Shown here in pieces: positions 45,630 to 53,170 of a stretch of DNA of 64,000 nt. Both the position numbers and the translations under genes were made by a program. The notes below the pieces were generated by a model that saw only the letters and a program-made list of their open reading frames with translations, was not told where the DNA came from and ran no database searches. The DNA comes from Arthrobacter sulfonylureivorans (lineage in GTDB: Bacteria > Actinomycetota > Actinomycetes > Actinomycetales > Micrococcaceae), in contig RJAE01000004.1 of the NCBI GenBank assembly GCA_004000035.1, forward strand, positions 62,001 through 126,000. The letters run 5' to 3'. Every line of letters starts with the position of its first letter. Position 1 is the stretch's first letter.

Positions 45630-45881
45630 TCATCCACGCGGGCGGCCTGGCCCAAACCGGCGTCTGACTAGGCGTTTTAGTACGACGATTGACCAAATTC
45701 GCATCATATGCGAAAGTTTCGCAATCAGCTCCGCGTCGGCGATTGATCGCGCGGAAGCTGGTCGCGCTTTGAACGCGTAGTAGCCGGACGGAGCGATCTT
45801 GACCTCGTGCTCGGTGAGCAGTCGGCAGATCGGCTCGACTCCGAACCGGTCACGATGATCATCGATGAACTGAATCACCAC
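45630..45881 (-). pseudogene. IS3-family transposase OrfB, truncated
   Basis: From about 45881 the minus strand encodes VVIQFIDDHRDRFGVEPICR, then EVKIAPSGYYAFKARP and SARSIADAEL. This is the start of an IS3-type OrfB (IS51/IS1372-like branch). Similarity ends near 45727; the following residues to the stop at 45630 are foreign. The DDE catalytic domain is therefore missing and the element cannot move on its own. Confidence 0.85.
45698..45714. repeat. Palindrome at the broken end of the IS
   Basis: TTCGCAT-CAT-ATGCGAA is a perfect 7-bp inverted repeat. The adjoining CGAAAGTTTCG forms a second one overlapping it. It lies exactly where IS similarity stops, so it may be a recombination site or part of the inserted or deleted sequence. 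Confidence 0.6.
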
Positions 45882-46251
45882 GGCAGTCGCGGGTCGAGCT
45901 CCCGCGCGAAGAACGAGGACGCCGCCAACAGAATCTCGTTCGCTCCCTTCAGTTCGCAAACCTCGGCCTCGAGCGCCTTGATCCGCTGCGCATCGCTCAT
46001 GCTCGTACCCGGTCGTTCGCCTGCGTCGATCGCGGCCTGCTTGCACCAGCCACGCAGCGTGTCGGAATTGACCCCGACACCCTGCCCGATCCGCACCACC
46101 GCCGCGTTGAGTGACAACTGCGGATCTTCCTTCCTGGCATCGGCAACCAACCGCATCGCACGCTCACGAAGCTCCGGCGGATACTTCCTCAGTGCTGGCA
46201 TGACTTGATCCCCCGGGGAATCAAGCCCTCCACGAAACCCGGGGCGATTCA
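45727..46251 (-). mobile_element. Remnant of an IS3-family insertion sequence
   Basis: The right end lies near 46251, where the minus strand begins TGAATCGCCCCGGGTTTC, a plausible terminal inverted repeat. OrfA is intact and OrfB is cut off near 45727, so the left end is gone. No matching left inverted repeat or target duplication was found. Confidence 0.8.
45875..46201 (-). CDS. IS3-family transposase OrfA
   Basis: The 108-residue protein has a helix-turn-helix (PPELRERAMRLVADA ... GVNSDTLRGWCKQAAIDAGE) and a leucine-zipper-like tail (RIKALEAEVCELKGANEIL). This is the normal OrfA of the IS3/IS51 branch and binds the IS ends. Its end overlaps the OrfB frame, which is usually read by frameshifting or by reinitiation. 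ATG at 46201 is used; the frame is open 19 codons further. Confidence 0.87.
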   Translation of the reverse strand: MPALRKYPPELRERAMRLVADARKEDPQLSLNAAVVRIGQGVGVNSDTLRGWCKQAAIDAGERPGTSMSDAQRIKALEAEVCELKGANEILLAASSFFARELDPRLPW

Positions 46252-46384
46252 GACCCAATGTGGTCTATTCAGATCGCGGATTCACCTACGATGACACCCA
46301 ATCGCTCGGCCAATTCAGCGAACTCCGCTGGCCAGCGCACTTCATACTCGACGATTGAATCCATTCGGGTCGTCGACCGTGCGC

Positions 46385-47050
46385 TCAGTCACCGCGTTCT
46401 GCTTCTGTGCGCAAGCGGTGCCCGAGTTCGTCGAGGATGATGTCGAGTCCCTTGGTGAACTGGTTCGAGAACGAGTACTTTCCCGATCCGGTGAGGTGCT
46501 GCACGAGCTCGAACAGGTGCGGGTAGTCCACCAGCGCAGGCATCACCGTAGCCGCGAAGTCGACCGCCTGGTCGCTGGTGTCCGGGTCGAAGGGGAGATT
46601 TCGCTCGGTCAGGGCGAAGCCGTAGACATAGGCGTCGATCACGGAAAAGGCCTGTGCCGCGAGTTCGATCGAGAACCCGTCACGGCGCAGGCATCCGATC
46701 ACCGCGTCGTGATGTCTGCGCAGCGCAGGGCCGGGGGTCGCGCGGGAATCGATCAGGGTCAGTGCCCAGGGATGGCTCACCAGCACGTTCCGGGCCGAGG
46801 CGGCGCGCAGCCTCATGCCCTCCCGCCATGGCATACCCGGCCCTGGCAGCTCTATCTGCGCGAACACTGAGTCGACCAGCGCGTCGAGCAGCGCGTCCTT
46901 GCTTGTGACGTGGTGGTAGAGCGACATCGCTTCGACGCCGAGCTCCTTGCCGACGTTGCGCATGCTGATCGCCGTATACCCGCCGGCGTCTGCGACCCGC
47001 ACCGCGGCCTCGATGATGCGCGCCTCGCTCAGCGGCTCCCGTGTTCTCAT
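46385..47050 (-). CDS. TetR/AcrR family transcriptional regulator
   Basis: The 221-residue protein has an N-terminal TetR helix-turn-helix (ARIIEAAVRVADAGGYTAIS, ISMRNVGKELGVEAMSLYHH) and a C-terminal ligand domain of the TetR_C type (VIDAYVYGFAL, GLDIILDELGHRL). It is divergent from the oxidoreductase gene at 47125. The 74-base gap has two copies of CTTAC-N4-GTAAG, so it probably represses itself and the neighbouring two-gene unit. The inducing ligand is unknown. Confidence 0.92.
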   Translation of the reverse strand: MRTREPLSEARIIEAAVRVADAGGYTAISMRNVGKELGVEAMSLYHHVTSKDALLDALVDSVFAQIELPGPGMPWREGMRLRAASARNVLVSHPWALTLIDSRATPGPALRRHHDAVIGCLRRDGFSIELAAQAFSVIDAYVYGFALTERNLPFDPDTSDQAVDFAATVMPALVDYPHLFELVQHLTGSGKYSFSNQFTKGLDIILDELGHRLRTEAERGD

Positions 47051-47069
47051 CAGGTCGCTTCCTTGTGAT

Positions 47070-47116
47070 CTTACGCATGTAAGGGTATTCTACGCATCGA
47101 AGCTTACACGCGTAAG
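47070..47116. promoter_or_regulatory. Pair of TetR operators
   Basis: CTTACGCATGTAAG at 47070-47083 and CTTACACGCGTAAG at 47103-47116 are two 14-bp palindromes with the same CTTAC/GTAAG half-sites. Their centres are 33 bases apart, about three helix turns, so both dimers would sit on one face. TATTCT between them is a possible -10 box. Confidence 0.8.
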
Positions 47117-47124
47117 GGGCAGGA

Positions 47125-48135
47125 ATGGAAATGCAGATGAGGGCGGCGCGCGTCGACCGGTACGGGCCGCCGGAAACGATCAAGATCACCGCGGCACCGA
47201 TCCCGGCATCCGGTCGCGATGAGGTGCTGGTGCGGGTGGAGGCCGCTGCCGTGACTTCAGGCGACGCCCGGCTCCGGGCGGGCCGGTTCCCGCGCGGCTT
47301 CGCGCTCCCCGCTCGGCTGGCGATCGGCGTCTGCGGACCGCGCCGCAAGATCCCCGGCGCCGTATTCTCCGGCCGGATCGAACACCAGGGCGACGGGGAA
47401 TCCAGTCTCTCAGCAGGGGACGCGGTTGCGGGCATGACAGGCAGCCGGCTCGGCGCGCACGCCGAGTTGCTGACGGTGCCGGTGACGGCGCTCACCCCGC
47501 TCCCCGAGGGCGTGAACCATGCGGCTGCCGCCGGTGCGCTTTTCGGCGGCAGCACCGCCCTGCATTTCCTCCGCGACCGCGCGCGGATCCGTGCCGGGCA
47601 GACGGTGCTCGTGAACGGGGCATCTGGGTCCGTCGGATCTGCAGCGGTGCAGCTTGCGGCTTGCTTCGGTGCGACTGTCACCGCCGTGAGCAGCAGCCGG
47701 AATCACGCTCTGCTGCGCCGACTCGGCGCGGCGCAGACGATCGACTACCGGGAGGCCCCGGTCGCCGCGCTTAGCCAGCGCTTCGACGTCGTATTCGACG
47801 CGGTGGGAAACCTCAACCGTGCCGACGGCCTCCATCTCGCGGGCACCGAGGGCCTGGTGATCCTCACCGTCGCGGGCCTTATGGACACGGCGACCGCCCG
47901 CGGCAGGGTCATCGCCGGGGCGGCTCCCGAGCGCAAGGAGGACTTCGCCCTGATCCTCGACCTTGTGGCGCGCGGCGAGTTCGATCCGCTGGTCGAAACC
48001 CTCGGCGGGCTCGAGGCGCTGTCCGAAGCGCACCGGCGCATCGACACCAGCCGGAAGATCGGCAACCTCGTGATCCTGCCGCGTCGCGCGTACACGGCGG
48101 CGATCGCGACAGCCGCGACTGGAGACGCTAGATGA
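47125..48135 (+). CDS. NAD(P)H-quinone oxidoreductase-like MDR protein
   Basis: The 336-residue protein is a medium-chain dehydrogenase/reductase of the quinone-reductase type. It starts with a GroES-like domain (MRAARVDRYGPPETIKIT, VLVRVEAAAVTSGDARLRAG) and has the nucleotide-binding motif VLVNGASGSVGSAAVQLA near residue 165. No structural zinc cysteines are seen. It is probably controlled by the divergent TetR protein. The membrane-protein gene overlaps its stop (ATGA). The substrate may be a quinone or enone. Confidence 0.9.
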   Translation: MEMQMRAARVDRYGPPETIKITAAPIPASGRDEVLVRVEAAAVTSGDARLRAGRFPRGFALPARLAIGVCGPRRKIPGAVFSGRIEHQGDGESSLSAGDAVAGMTGSRLGAHAELLTVPVTALTPLPEGVNHAAAAGALFGGSTALHFLRDRARIRAGQTVLVNGASGSVGSAAVQLAACFGATVTAVSSSRNHALLRRLGAAQTIDYREAPVAALSQRFDVVFDAVGNLNRADGLHLAGTEGLVILTVAGLMDTATARGRVIAGAAPERKEDFALILDLVARGEFDPLVETLGGLEALSEAHRRIDTSRKIGNLVILPRRAYTAAIATAATGDAR

Positions 48136-48512
48136 CCGCAAACTGGACTAGGGTCGTGCTCGCCGGGAGCTGGATCACCCTCATGCTGATCTACCTGCTA
48201 GGCGACGTGCTCAGGATCTTCGCCGGACACTTCGAATCGGGCAAACTCGGCGACCGGCCCGCACCCGGCTGGATGTGGACGCTCATCGCCGCCATCATGC
48301 TCGTGCCGATCGCGATGATCCTCACCACCCTGCTCACCCCGGAGCCTCCACTGCGATGGCTCACGATCAGCGTCTCAATCGCACTCGCAATCTTCAACCT
48401 CGCCGGAATGCCCTACAAAGGGTTCTTCGACAACCTCCTGATTGTGTTCAGCCTCGGCATCAACGCCTTCATCATATGGACCGTATGGACATGGGAGACC
48501 GCAGAAACGTAG
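48132..48512 (+). CDS. Small four-helix membrane protein
   Basis: The 126-residue protein has four predicted membrane helices (about residues 8-27, 47-67, 74-93 and 99-120). FNLAGMPYKGFFDNLLIVFSLGIN is a noticeable segment. It is translationally coupled to the oxidoreductase by a 4-base overlap. No catalytic motif is visible. The role in the TetR cassette is unknown. Confidence 0.82.
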   Translation: MTANWTRVVLAGSWITLMLIYLLGDVLRIFAGHFESGKLGDRPAPGWMWTLIAAIMLVPIAMILTTLLTPEPPLRWLTISVSIALAIFNLAGMPYKGFFDNLLIVFSLGINAFIIWTVWTWETAET

Positions 48513-48749
48513 CCGGCCACCGTCACCAGGCCGCCCGCCGCCCGTAGTATCTGCTTGCCGCCCCGTAGGAACGATCATGAATCCCGAGCAGAGCTTCCAG
48601 CCTTTGCCCGTCCGCACGGAAACCATGCGGTATCCCGCGAGTTCGGGCCTCGGCTTCGGGCGACGCGACGATCACGTGGCTAGACACTGGATGACCTCGC
48701 CTCACGCGCAGTGGTCTCCGCGAGCACCACTTCTCGGCCCAACGCTCCC

Positions 48750-49130
48750 TCACGCGGCGTGAACGTCGTTCACGAAGGCGTCCGCGGCGCCCAGCACCTC
48801 GCGGGCACGCTGCTGCTGGATTTACATGACTGGCAGGTCTTCATCCAGTCGCGGATTGGAACCCAACAACCATGCCAGGGCAACGCTCCGGCCCTCAGCC
48901 GATTCAAGGGTTTTCCATACGCGGTAGCCCAGCCGCAGTCTGGCCTCCACCTCGGGCCGCGGTTCCGGCCCATCGGGCTGTGCCCACTTGTGCGGCGACG
49001 TCCGGTCTTTGACGCCGGCCATGGTTTGAACCACCGTGGTGCCGACGTTGGAGTTCAACTCCCGGACCAGATCGTGGATATTCATCCGGGTAGTGTCCCG
49101 GAAAATCTGGTTGCGTGTGGCTGAATCCAT
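48750..49130 (-). pseudogene. Antitoxin Xre/MbcA/ParS-like protein, interrupted by a stop
   Basis: The intact part (49130-48822) encodes 102 residues: a helical N-terminus (IHDLVRELNSNVGTTVVQTM) and the C-terminal toxin-binding-like segment HKWAQPDGPEPRPEVEARLR and ALAWLLGSNPRLDEDLPVM. A TAA then follows, but the same frame continues for 23 more family-like codons (IQQQRAREVLGAADAF ...) to a TGA at 48750. So a nonsense mutation has probably shortened the gene. MbcA-like proteins normally pair with RES-domain toxins; no RES gene was found beside it. A second ATG is at 49085. Confidence 0.68.
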
Positions 49131-49394
49131 ATCAGGGCCGTGTCAGGAAAAATTCCCTCAGTCAAGCAAAAAGCAACACAAAAGCAACAGCTGGGCCAAT
49201 CGACTCAGCCATGAGCCCTGCCGCGACCGGATCGAGGCTCAGGTCCGTACGCCCGAACCAAGCAAATGAAATGAAGCTCCCAATATGGCCACAGACTGTG
49301 GCGAAATTGCTGGTCCTACCGGCCTCGGATCCTCCTACCGCACCGACGAGGATCGCCGCACGGCGCGTCCGCCCCCTGCGAGCCACGGCCGATG

Positions 49395-49425
49395 CCAATT
49401 GTCCAGACATTGTCTGGACAATTGG
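49395..49425. repeat. 31-bp perfect palindrome
   Basis: CCAATTGTCCAGACA is followed by one T and then its exact complement TGTCTGGACAATTGG. No T-run adjoins it. It lies 34 bases before the start of the DUF1016 fragment. The TTGTC...GACAA half-sites resemble GntR-type operators, but a recombination site is also possible. The rest of 49131-49458 shows no gene. Confidence 0.9.
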
Positions 49426-49458
49426 GGCCAGCGCGTCATTGGCGCACATTAGGGTGGA

Positions 49459-49563
49459 ATGGTGACCCAGATCGAGCCGGACCTGCCGAATGACTACGCG
49501 GCCTCCCTCACATCCCTCAAGGACTTGGTGCGGCAGGCACAGTTCAAGGCCGACCGAACCTGA
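49459..49563 (+). pseudogene. N-terminal fragment of a DUF1016 (YhcG-like) nuclease gene
   Basis: Thirty-four codons encode LPNDYAASLTSLKDLVRQAQ and then stop. This matches the first helix of DUF1016/PDDEXK proteins, which continue with a VNxELVxLYWxIG segment; that segment is absent here. The piece is therefore a remnant, not a full gene. The assignment rests on a short stretch. Confidence 0.5.
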
Positions 49564-49610
49564 ATAAACAAGGGAGTCCCCCATGGGCATCCATCCACAG
49601 GAGGACGGCC

Positions 49611-50157
49611 TCAAGGTCCCATGCCCTCGTTTTCCTCCGTGACCGGTGTGATGCGCTGCAGGAGCGCGTCGATGGTTTGCTGCAGGGTGGCGGTCCTGGC
49701 TTCGGCGGCGGAGAGTTCGGTCTTGAGATTGTTGTTTTCCCCGCGTGCGCGTTCGGCTGCTTCGACGGCTTCGCCTGCGTTTTTCTCTGCGCCCTCCAGC
49801 CGCGTGGCGGCCGCCTCGAGCTGGGCTGTCAGGTCAGCGATGGCCTGGCCTTTCTCGACGGCGATGCGGTCGAGGTCGGCTACCAGTTCGGCCAGTTCCT
49901 GGTCTTTGTCTCTGCGGTCGCGCTCCCATTGGCCTCGACGGCGGCATGTCGGTCGTCGGCAAACTTGGCGGCCTCGGCCCAGACCGTGCCGGCCAGCCGC
50001 GCCGCGTGCTCCAAAACGGTTTGAGGAGTCGCGGCGATCTGAGTGCCGGCGGATGCCTTCTCCTCGCGCCATTGCTTCAGATACCGGGTCGCGTCCGCGT
50101 TCGAGACCCCGGCGGCCTCCCGCACGCTGGAGACCGTAACGATCTGATTAGGGTCTT
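49611..50157 (-). pseudogene. KfrA-like DNA-binding coiled-coil protein, frameshifted
   Basis: The N-terminal part (50125-49930 region) reads REAAGVSNADATRYLKQWRE, a KfrA_N-type helix-turn-helix, then TPQTVLEHAARLAGTVWAEA. Near 49936 the frame shifts: one frame ends HAAVEA and the other continues WERDRRDKDQELAELVADL into a long coiled coil ending ITPVTEENEGMGP. One missing base at a run of C explains it. The very N-terminus seems lost beyond 50157. Similar proteins accompany Tn554-like tyrosine-recombinase elements and plasmids. Confidence 0.72.
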
Positions 50158-50223
50158 CTCACCAGCAATACGCACACACTCGATACGCAGGGGTGCCAGT
50201 AGCAGACGGTGCCTTCCCCAGAA

Positions 50224-50278
50224 CTGCGAATACGCCGGTCCCCCGGCACCCACCTGTTGGCGCCGGAATACAGGGTTT
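50224..50278 (+). repeat. Right copy of the diverged direct repeat
   Basis: ACTGCGAATACGCCGGTCCC and the bases after it correspond to 45531-45586. It lies just outside the broken N-terminus of the KfrA-like gene. Confidence 0.6.
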
Positions 50279-50356
50279 GCGTGGTGAGGCAATGTGGCCC
50301 TCGTGATGAGGCAGAATGAGCGGTAGCCAGAACCAGGCGAGAAGAAGGAGCATGAC

Positions 50357-50860
50357 ATCACGAAGCTAATCTGGTTTGCAGGTGGACTGCTCGTCAGCGG
50401 TGTCACCGTGCTCCTCATCGGCTTCCTCACGATCCAAATTGTGGGGCTCCGCGGCGGCGCGGTTTTCGGCCTCGATAATCAGCTGATCGCTGTCACCGAG
50501 CCGAACCCGGGCTTCCTCCAAATGCTGGCCATAGCGGCAGTTGGTAGCGCGTCCATCGCCCTGCTGGGCCCGGCGGTACGAAATCGGCCCAAAGGCACTC
50601 GTTTCGTGTTTCGTTCGGGGTTCATTGCAGCAACCCTCATTCAAATCGCGGTGAGCGCCGCCATCACGGCACAAGGATCGACGGTGCCCAATCTCAACTA
50701 TCCCAAACCACGGTGGGGCGAGGGATGGGTCATAGAGGGCGGGATGAACTCGGCGGTCCACCTGATCTTGATCGTTGCAGGCTATCTCCTCCTATCGAGC
50801 CGCTCCGTGTCGGAGAAGGCGCAGACACGCAGAAGTGGCGCCGGGCTCGACAGGGAATAA
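50357..50860 (+). CDS. Small membrane protein, possible ATC start
   Basis: The frame encodes about 167 residues with four predicted membrane helices. An excellent AAGGAG site at 50345-50350 lies 6 bases before ATC at 50357, and translation from there gives a complete first helix (TKLIWFAGGLLVSGVTVLLI). The first standard start in frame, GTG at 50408, would cut this helix in half. The ATG at 50352 is in another frame and stops after five codons. So either ATC is used or the start codon was lost. No family was recognised. Confidence 0.55.
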   Translation: MTKLIWFAGGLLVSGVTVLLIGFLTIQIVGLRGGAVFGLDNQLIAVTEPNPGFLQMLAIAAVGSASIALLGPAVRNRPKGTRFVFRSGFIAATLIQIAVSAAITAQGSTVPNLNYPKPRWGEGWVIEGGMNSAVHLILIVAGYLLLSSRSVSEKAQTRRSGAGLDRE

Positions 50861-50903
50861 CCGGCCTCGCACTCCCCCAGGCATGGCCCCCTGAGGCTAA
50901 TCC

Positions 50904-50925
50904 GGGTCCGTGCATGCGCGGACCC
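50904..50925. terminator. Hairpin after the membrane-protein gene
   Basis: GGGTCCG and CGGACCC form a 7-bp stem with an 8-base loop. No T-run follows. It lies between two converging genes. Confidence 0.45.
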
Positions 50926-51058
50926 GCGCAGGTCCGTTTCGACGCTCAGCCGCTGAAGAATGCGGTTAGGTCTACGGGCGTGCAATAATCTCGAACCTGA
51001 GATTGCTGCTCAGTGTAACGACGTCGTGTGGGTGGTCGGCGAGCCAGGCCACCCGGCA

Positions 51059-52438
51059 TCAGTGGCCGGGTCCGGTGACGATCTTCCGCCGTTCGGCTTC
51101 GTGAGCCCCGCCCTTCTTCGCCAGCGTGGAACACGCCTCTTCGATGTCCCGGGCGAGCGTGTCGACGTGCTCCCGGCTCAGCGTTTCCTTGACCAAGGCA
51201 CGCATGATCGTTACGTTTTGGGCGTTGGGCGGCAGCGTGTACGCCGGCACCATCCAGCCCCGCTCTGCCGCGAGCTGCCAGGCAAGGTCGAACTCGTCGT
51301 ACCCGGCGTCATCAGCCAGTCGGAAAGCGACCAGGGGAAGTTGCTCCTCGGCGCGGCCGATGATTTCGAACCGCCCCATGGCCTCCAACTTGTCGGCGAG
51401 GACTCCAGCATTGGCCTGCATGTTCTGCATGATGTAGCTGTAACCGGCACGGCCATAACGCACGAAGTTGAAGTACTGGGCGAGAACCATCGAGGAGCCG
51501 GTGGAGAAGTTCAGGGTGAACGTCGAGTCGGTCTTGCCGAGATAGTTCTCCTCGAAGACAAGGTCCTTGGCCAGGTCGGCCTTCTCCCGGAAGATCAGCC
51601 AGCCGATGCCGGGATAGACCAGCCCGAACTTGTGCCCGGAGACATTGATCGAGCGGACCTGCTCGAGCCGGAAGTCCCACTCGGAGTCCGGATAGAGGAA
51701 AGGCCAGACGAATCCCCCACTGGCACCGTCCACGTGCAGCGGCACATCAAGGCCCCGTTCACGCTTGATCCGGACTAGCAAATCGTTGATGCCGACGATG
51801 TCGTCTTTGTGCCCGGTAAACGTCGTACCCAACACGGCTGCGACACCGATGGTGTTCTCATCAACATGGGCCTGCACGTCGTCCGGGCCGATCGTGTACT
51901 TCCCCGGCTGCAGCGGCACGATCCGCGGCTCCACGTCGAAATAGCGGCAGAACTTCTCCCACACCACATGCACATCCCCGCCGAACACCAGGTTCGGGCT
52001 CGACGCCGACGCGCTGGCGGCTTCACGGCGCTTGCGCCAATTCCACTTCAAGGACAGGCCGCCAAGCATGATCGCCTCAGACGATCCCTGGGTTCGGGCC
52101 CCGGTCGTCTCACCGGGCGCGTGAAAGAGATCGGCGAGCATCCGAATGCAGCGCTGTTCGATCTCCGCCGTGCGGGGATACTCAGCATGGTCAATGAAAT
52201 TGCGATGCAGGTTCTCGGCGATGATCCGCTGGGCCTGCGGCTCCATCCACGTCGTCACGAAGGTCGCCAGGTTCCGGGCCGGATCACCCTCCAGCGCCAG
52301 GTCCTCCGACACCAGCCGCAAAGCGTCCTGGGCAGGCATGCCCGTCTCCGGTAACACCCGGCTCGGAACCTCTTGCGTAACGAATCGATTGCCGAAGAGC
52401 GCCGCGTCGGCATCCGTCGGCTGGAAATTGGTTGACAT
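51059..52438 (-). CDS. gadB: Glutamate decarboxylase
   Basis: The PLP enzyme converts glutamate to GABA, consuming a proton, and contributes to acid resistance or GABA metabolism. The 459-residue protein has TQGSSEAIMLGGLSLKWNWR near residue 118, the cofactor-stacking region LHVDGASGGFVWPFLYPD near residue 235 and the PLP-binding Lys in INVSGHKFGLVYPG near residue 270. ATG at 52438 has an AAAGGAGA site. No glutamate/GABA antiporter gene is adjacent. Bases 52439-52678 hold no recognisable gene. Confidence 0.95.
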   Translation of the reverse strand: MSTNFQPTDADAALFGNRFVTQEVPSRVLPETGMPAQDALRLVSEDLALEGDPARNLATFVTTWMEPQAQRIIAENLHRNFIDHAEYPRTAEIEQRCIRMLADLFHAPGETTGARTQGSSEAIMLGGLSLKWNWRKRREAASASASSPNLVFGGDVHVVWEKFCRYFDVEPRIVPLQPGKYTIGPDDVQAHVDENTIGVAAVLGTTFTGHKDDIVGINDLLVRIKRERGLDVPLHVDGASGGFVWPFLYPDSEWDFRLEQVRSINVSGHKFGLVYPGIGWLIFREKADLAKDLVFEENYLGKTDSTFTLNFSTGSSMVLAQYFNFVRYGRAGYSYIMQNMQANAGVLADKLEAMGRFEIIGRAEEQLPLVAFRLADDAGYDEFDLAWQLAAERGWMVPAYTLPPNAQNVTIMRALVKETLSREHVDTLARDIEEACSTLAKKGGAHEAERRKIVTGPGH

Positions 52439-52678
52439 CGCTTCTCCTTTAGCTGGCCTCCCGTTCGACGGCGGAAGCCTTGAGAGAGGTTTCATGAGGG
52501 ACCAAGGCTGGTCGGTCACATCCTCTTCAAGCTAGAGCTTCCAGTGGGGGCAGTCGTCACCCAATGAGGGTGAAAGAGAAGCAAAGAACCCAGACGATGG
52601 AGTCGCGAGTACGGGCTTTCCGCCTATTTCTTGCTCTCGTGGAGCGGAAGCGCCCGACCGTCTTTGAACGAGCTGGCC

Positions 52679-53170
52679 TCAACCAGCTTCAGGTCTCGCA
52701 CGCGACTCGACGCGCTCGGCGAGCTGACGGATGACTGTGCCCCAGCCATCGTAGAAGCCCAGTTGCTCGTGCTCGTCACGATCGGCGATGTTGCGGTGCA
52801 AGGCGGTGGCCGTGTACTCGGTTCCGTCGGTGTGTTCCTTCATGGTGATGACGGCGGTCACGAATGATGCTTCCGCGGGGCGCCATCCGGCAACGAGTGC
52901 GTCCGTGAAGACGATCCGCTCAAGCTCGTCTACGGCGAGGAAGCAGCCGGTGATGTGTGGTCCAAACGCGCCGCCGTCCTGGCTGATCTCGGTGCGGAAG
53001 GCCCCACCTGGGCGAAGGTCCATGTCCCGCACACGACAGACCGCCGGCGCGGGAACCCACCATTGCTCAAAACTCTGGGGTTCGGCCCAAGCTTTCCAGA
53101 TGGCCGAACGTGGTGCCTTGATGATTCGGGAGACGGTCAGGTCGAGTTCAGGGTGGAGGGTGGTGGTCAT
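52679..53170 (-). CDS. SRPBCC (AHSA1-like) domain protein
   Basis: The 163-residue protein has the AHSA1/START-like fold: LTVSRIIKAPRSAIWKAWAE at the start, FEQWWVPAPAVCRVRDMDLRPGG and a C-terminal helix (GFYDGWGTVIRQLAERV). These proteins bind hydrophobic ligands or act with a regulator; the function is often unknown. It overlaps the ArsR gene by 4 bases, a common two-gene unit in which the ArsR protein controls both. Confidence 0.88.
   Translation of the reverse strand: MTTTLHPELDLTVSRIIKAPRSAIWKAWAEPQSFEQWWVPAPAVCRVRDMDLRPGGAFRTEISQDGGAFGPHITGCFLAVDELERIVFTDALVAGWRPAEASFVTAVITMKEHTDGTEYTATALHRNIADRDEHEQLGFYDGWGTVIRQLAERVESRARPEAG

Noticed and set aside
48523-48753. RES-domain toxin downstream of the MbcA/ParS-like antitoxin
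   Set aside because: The 76-codon frame there has no recognisable RES motifs; no toxin could be supported.
52600-52678. Short frame beyond the SRPBCC stop (DLKLVEASSFKDGRALPLHE)
   Set aside because: It looks faintly like a protein tail but has no start or family match; not enough to call a gene or frameshift.
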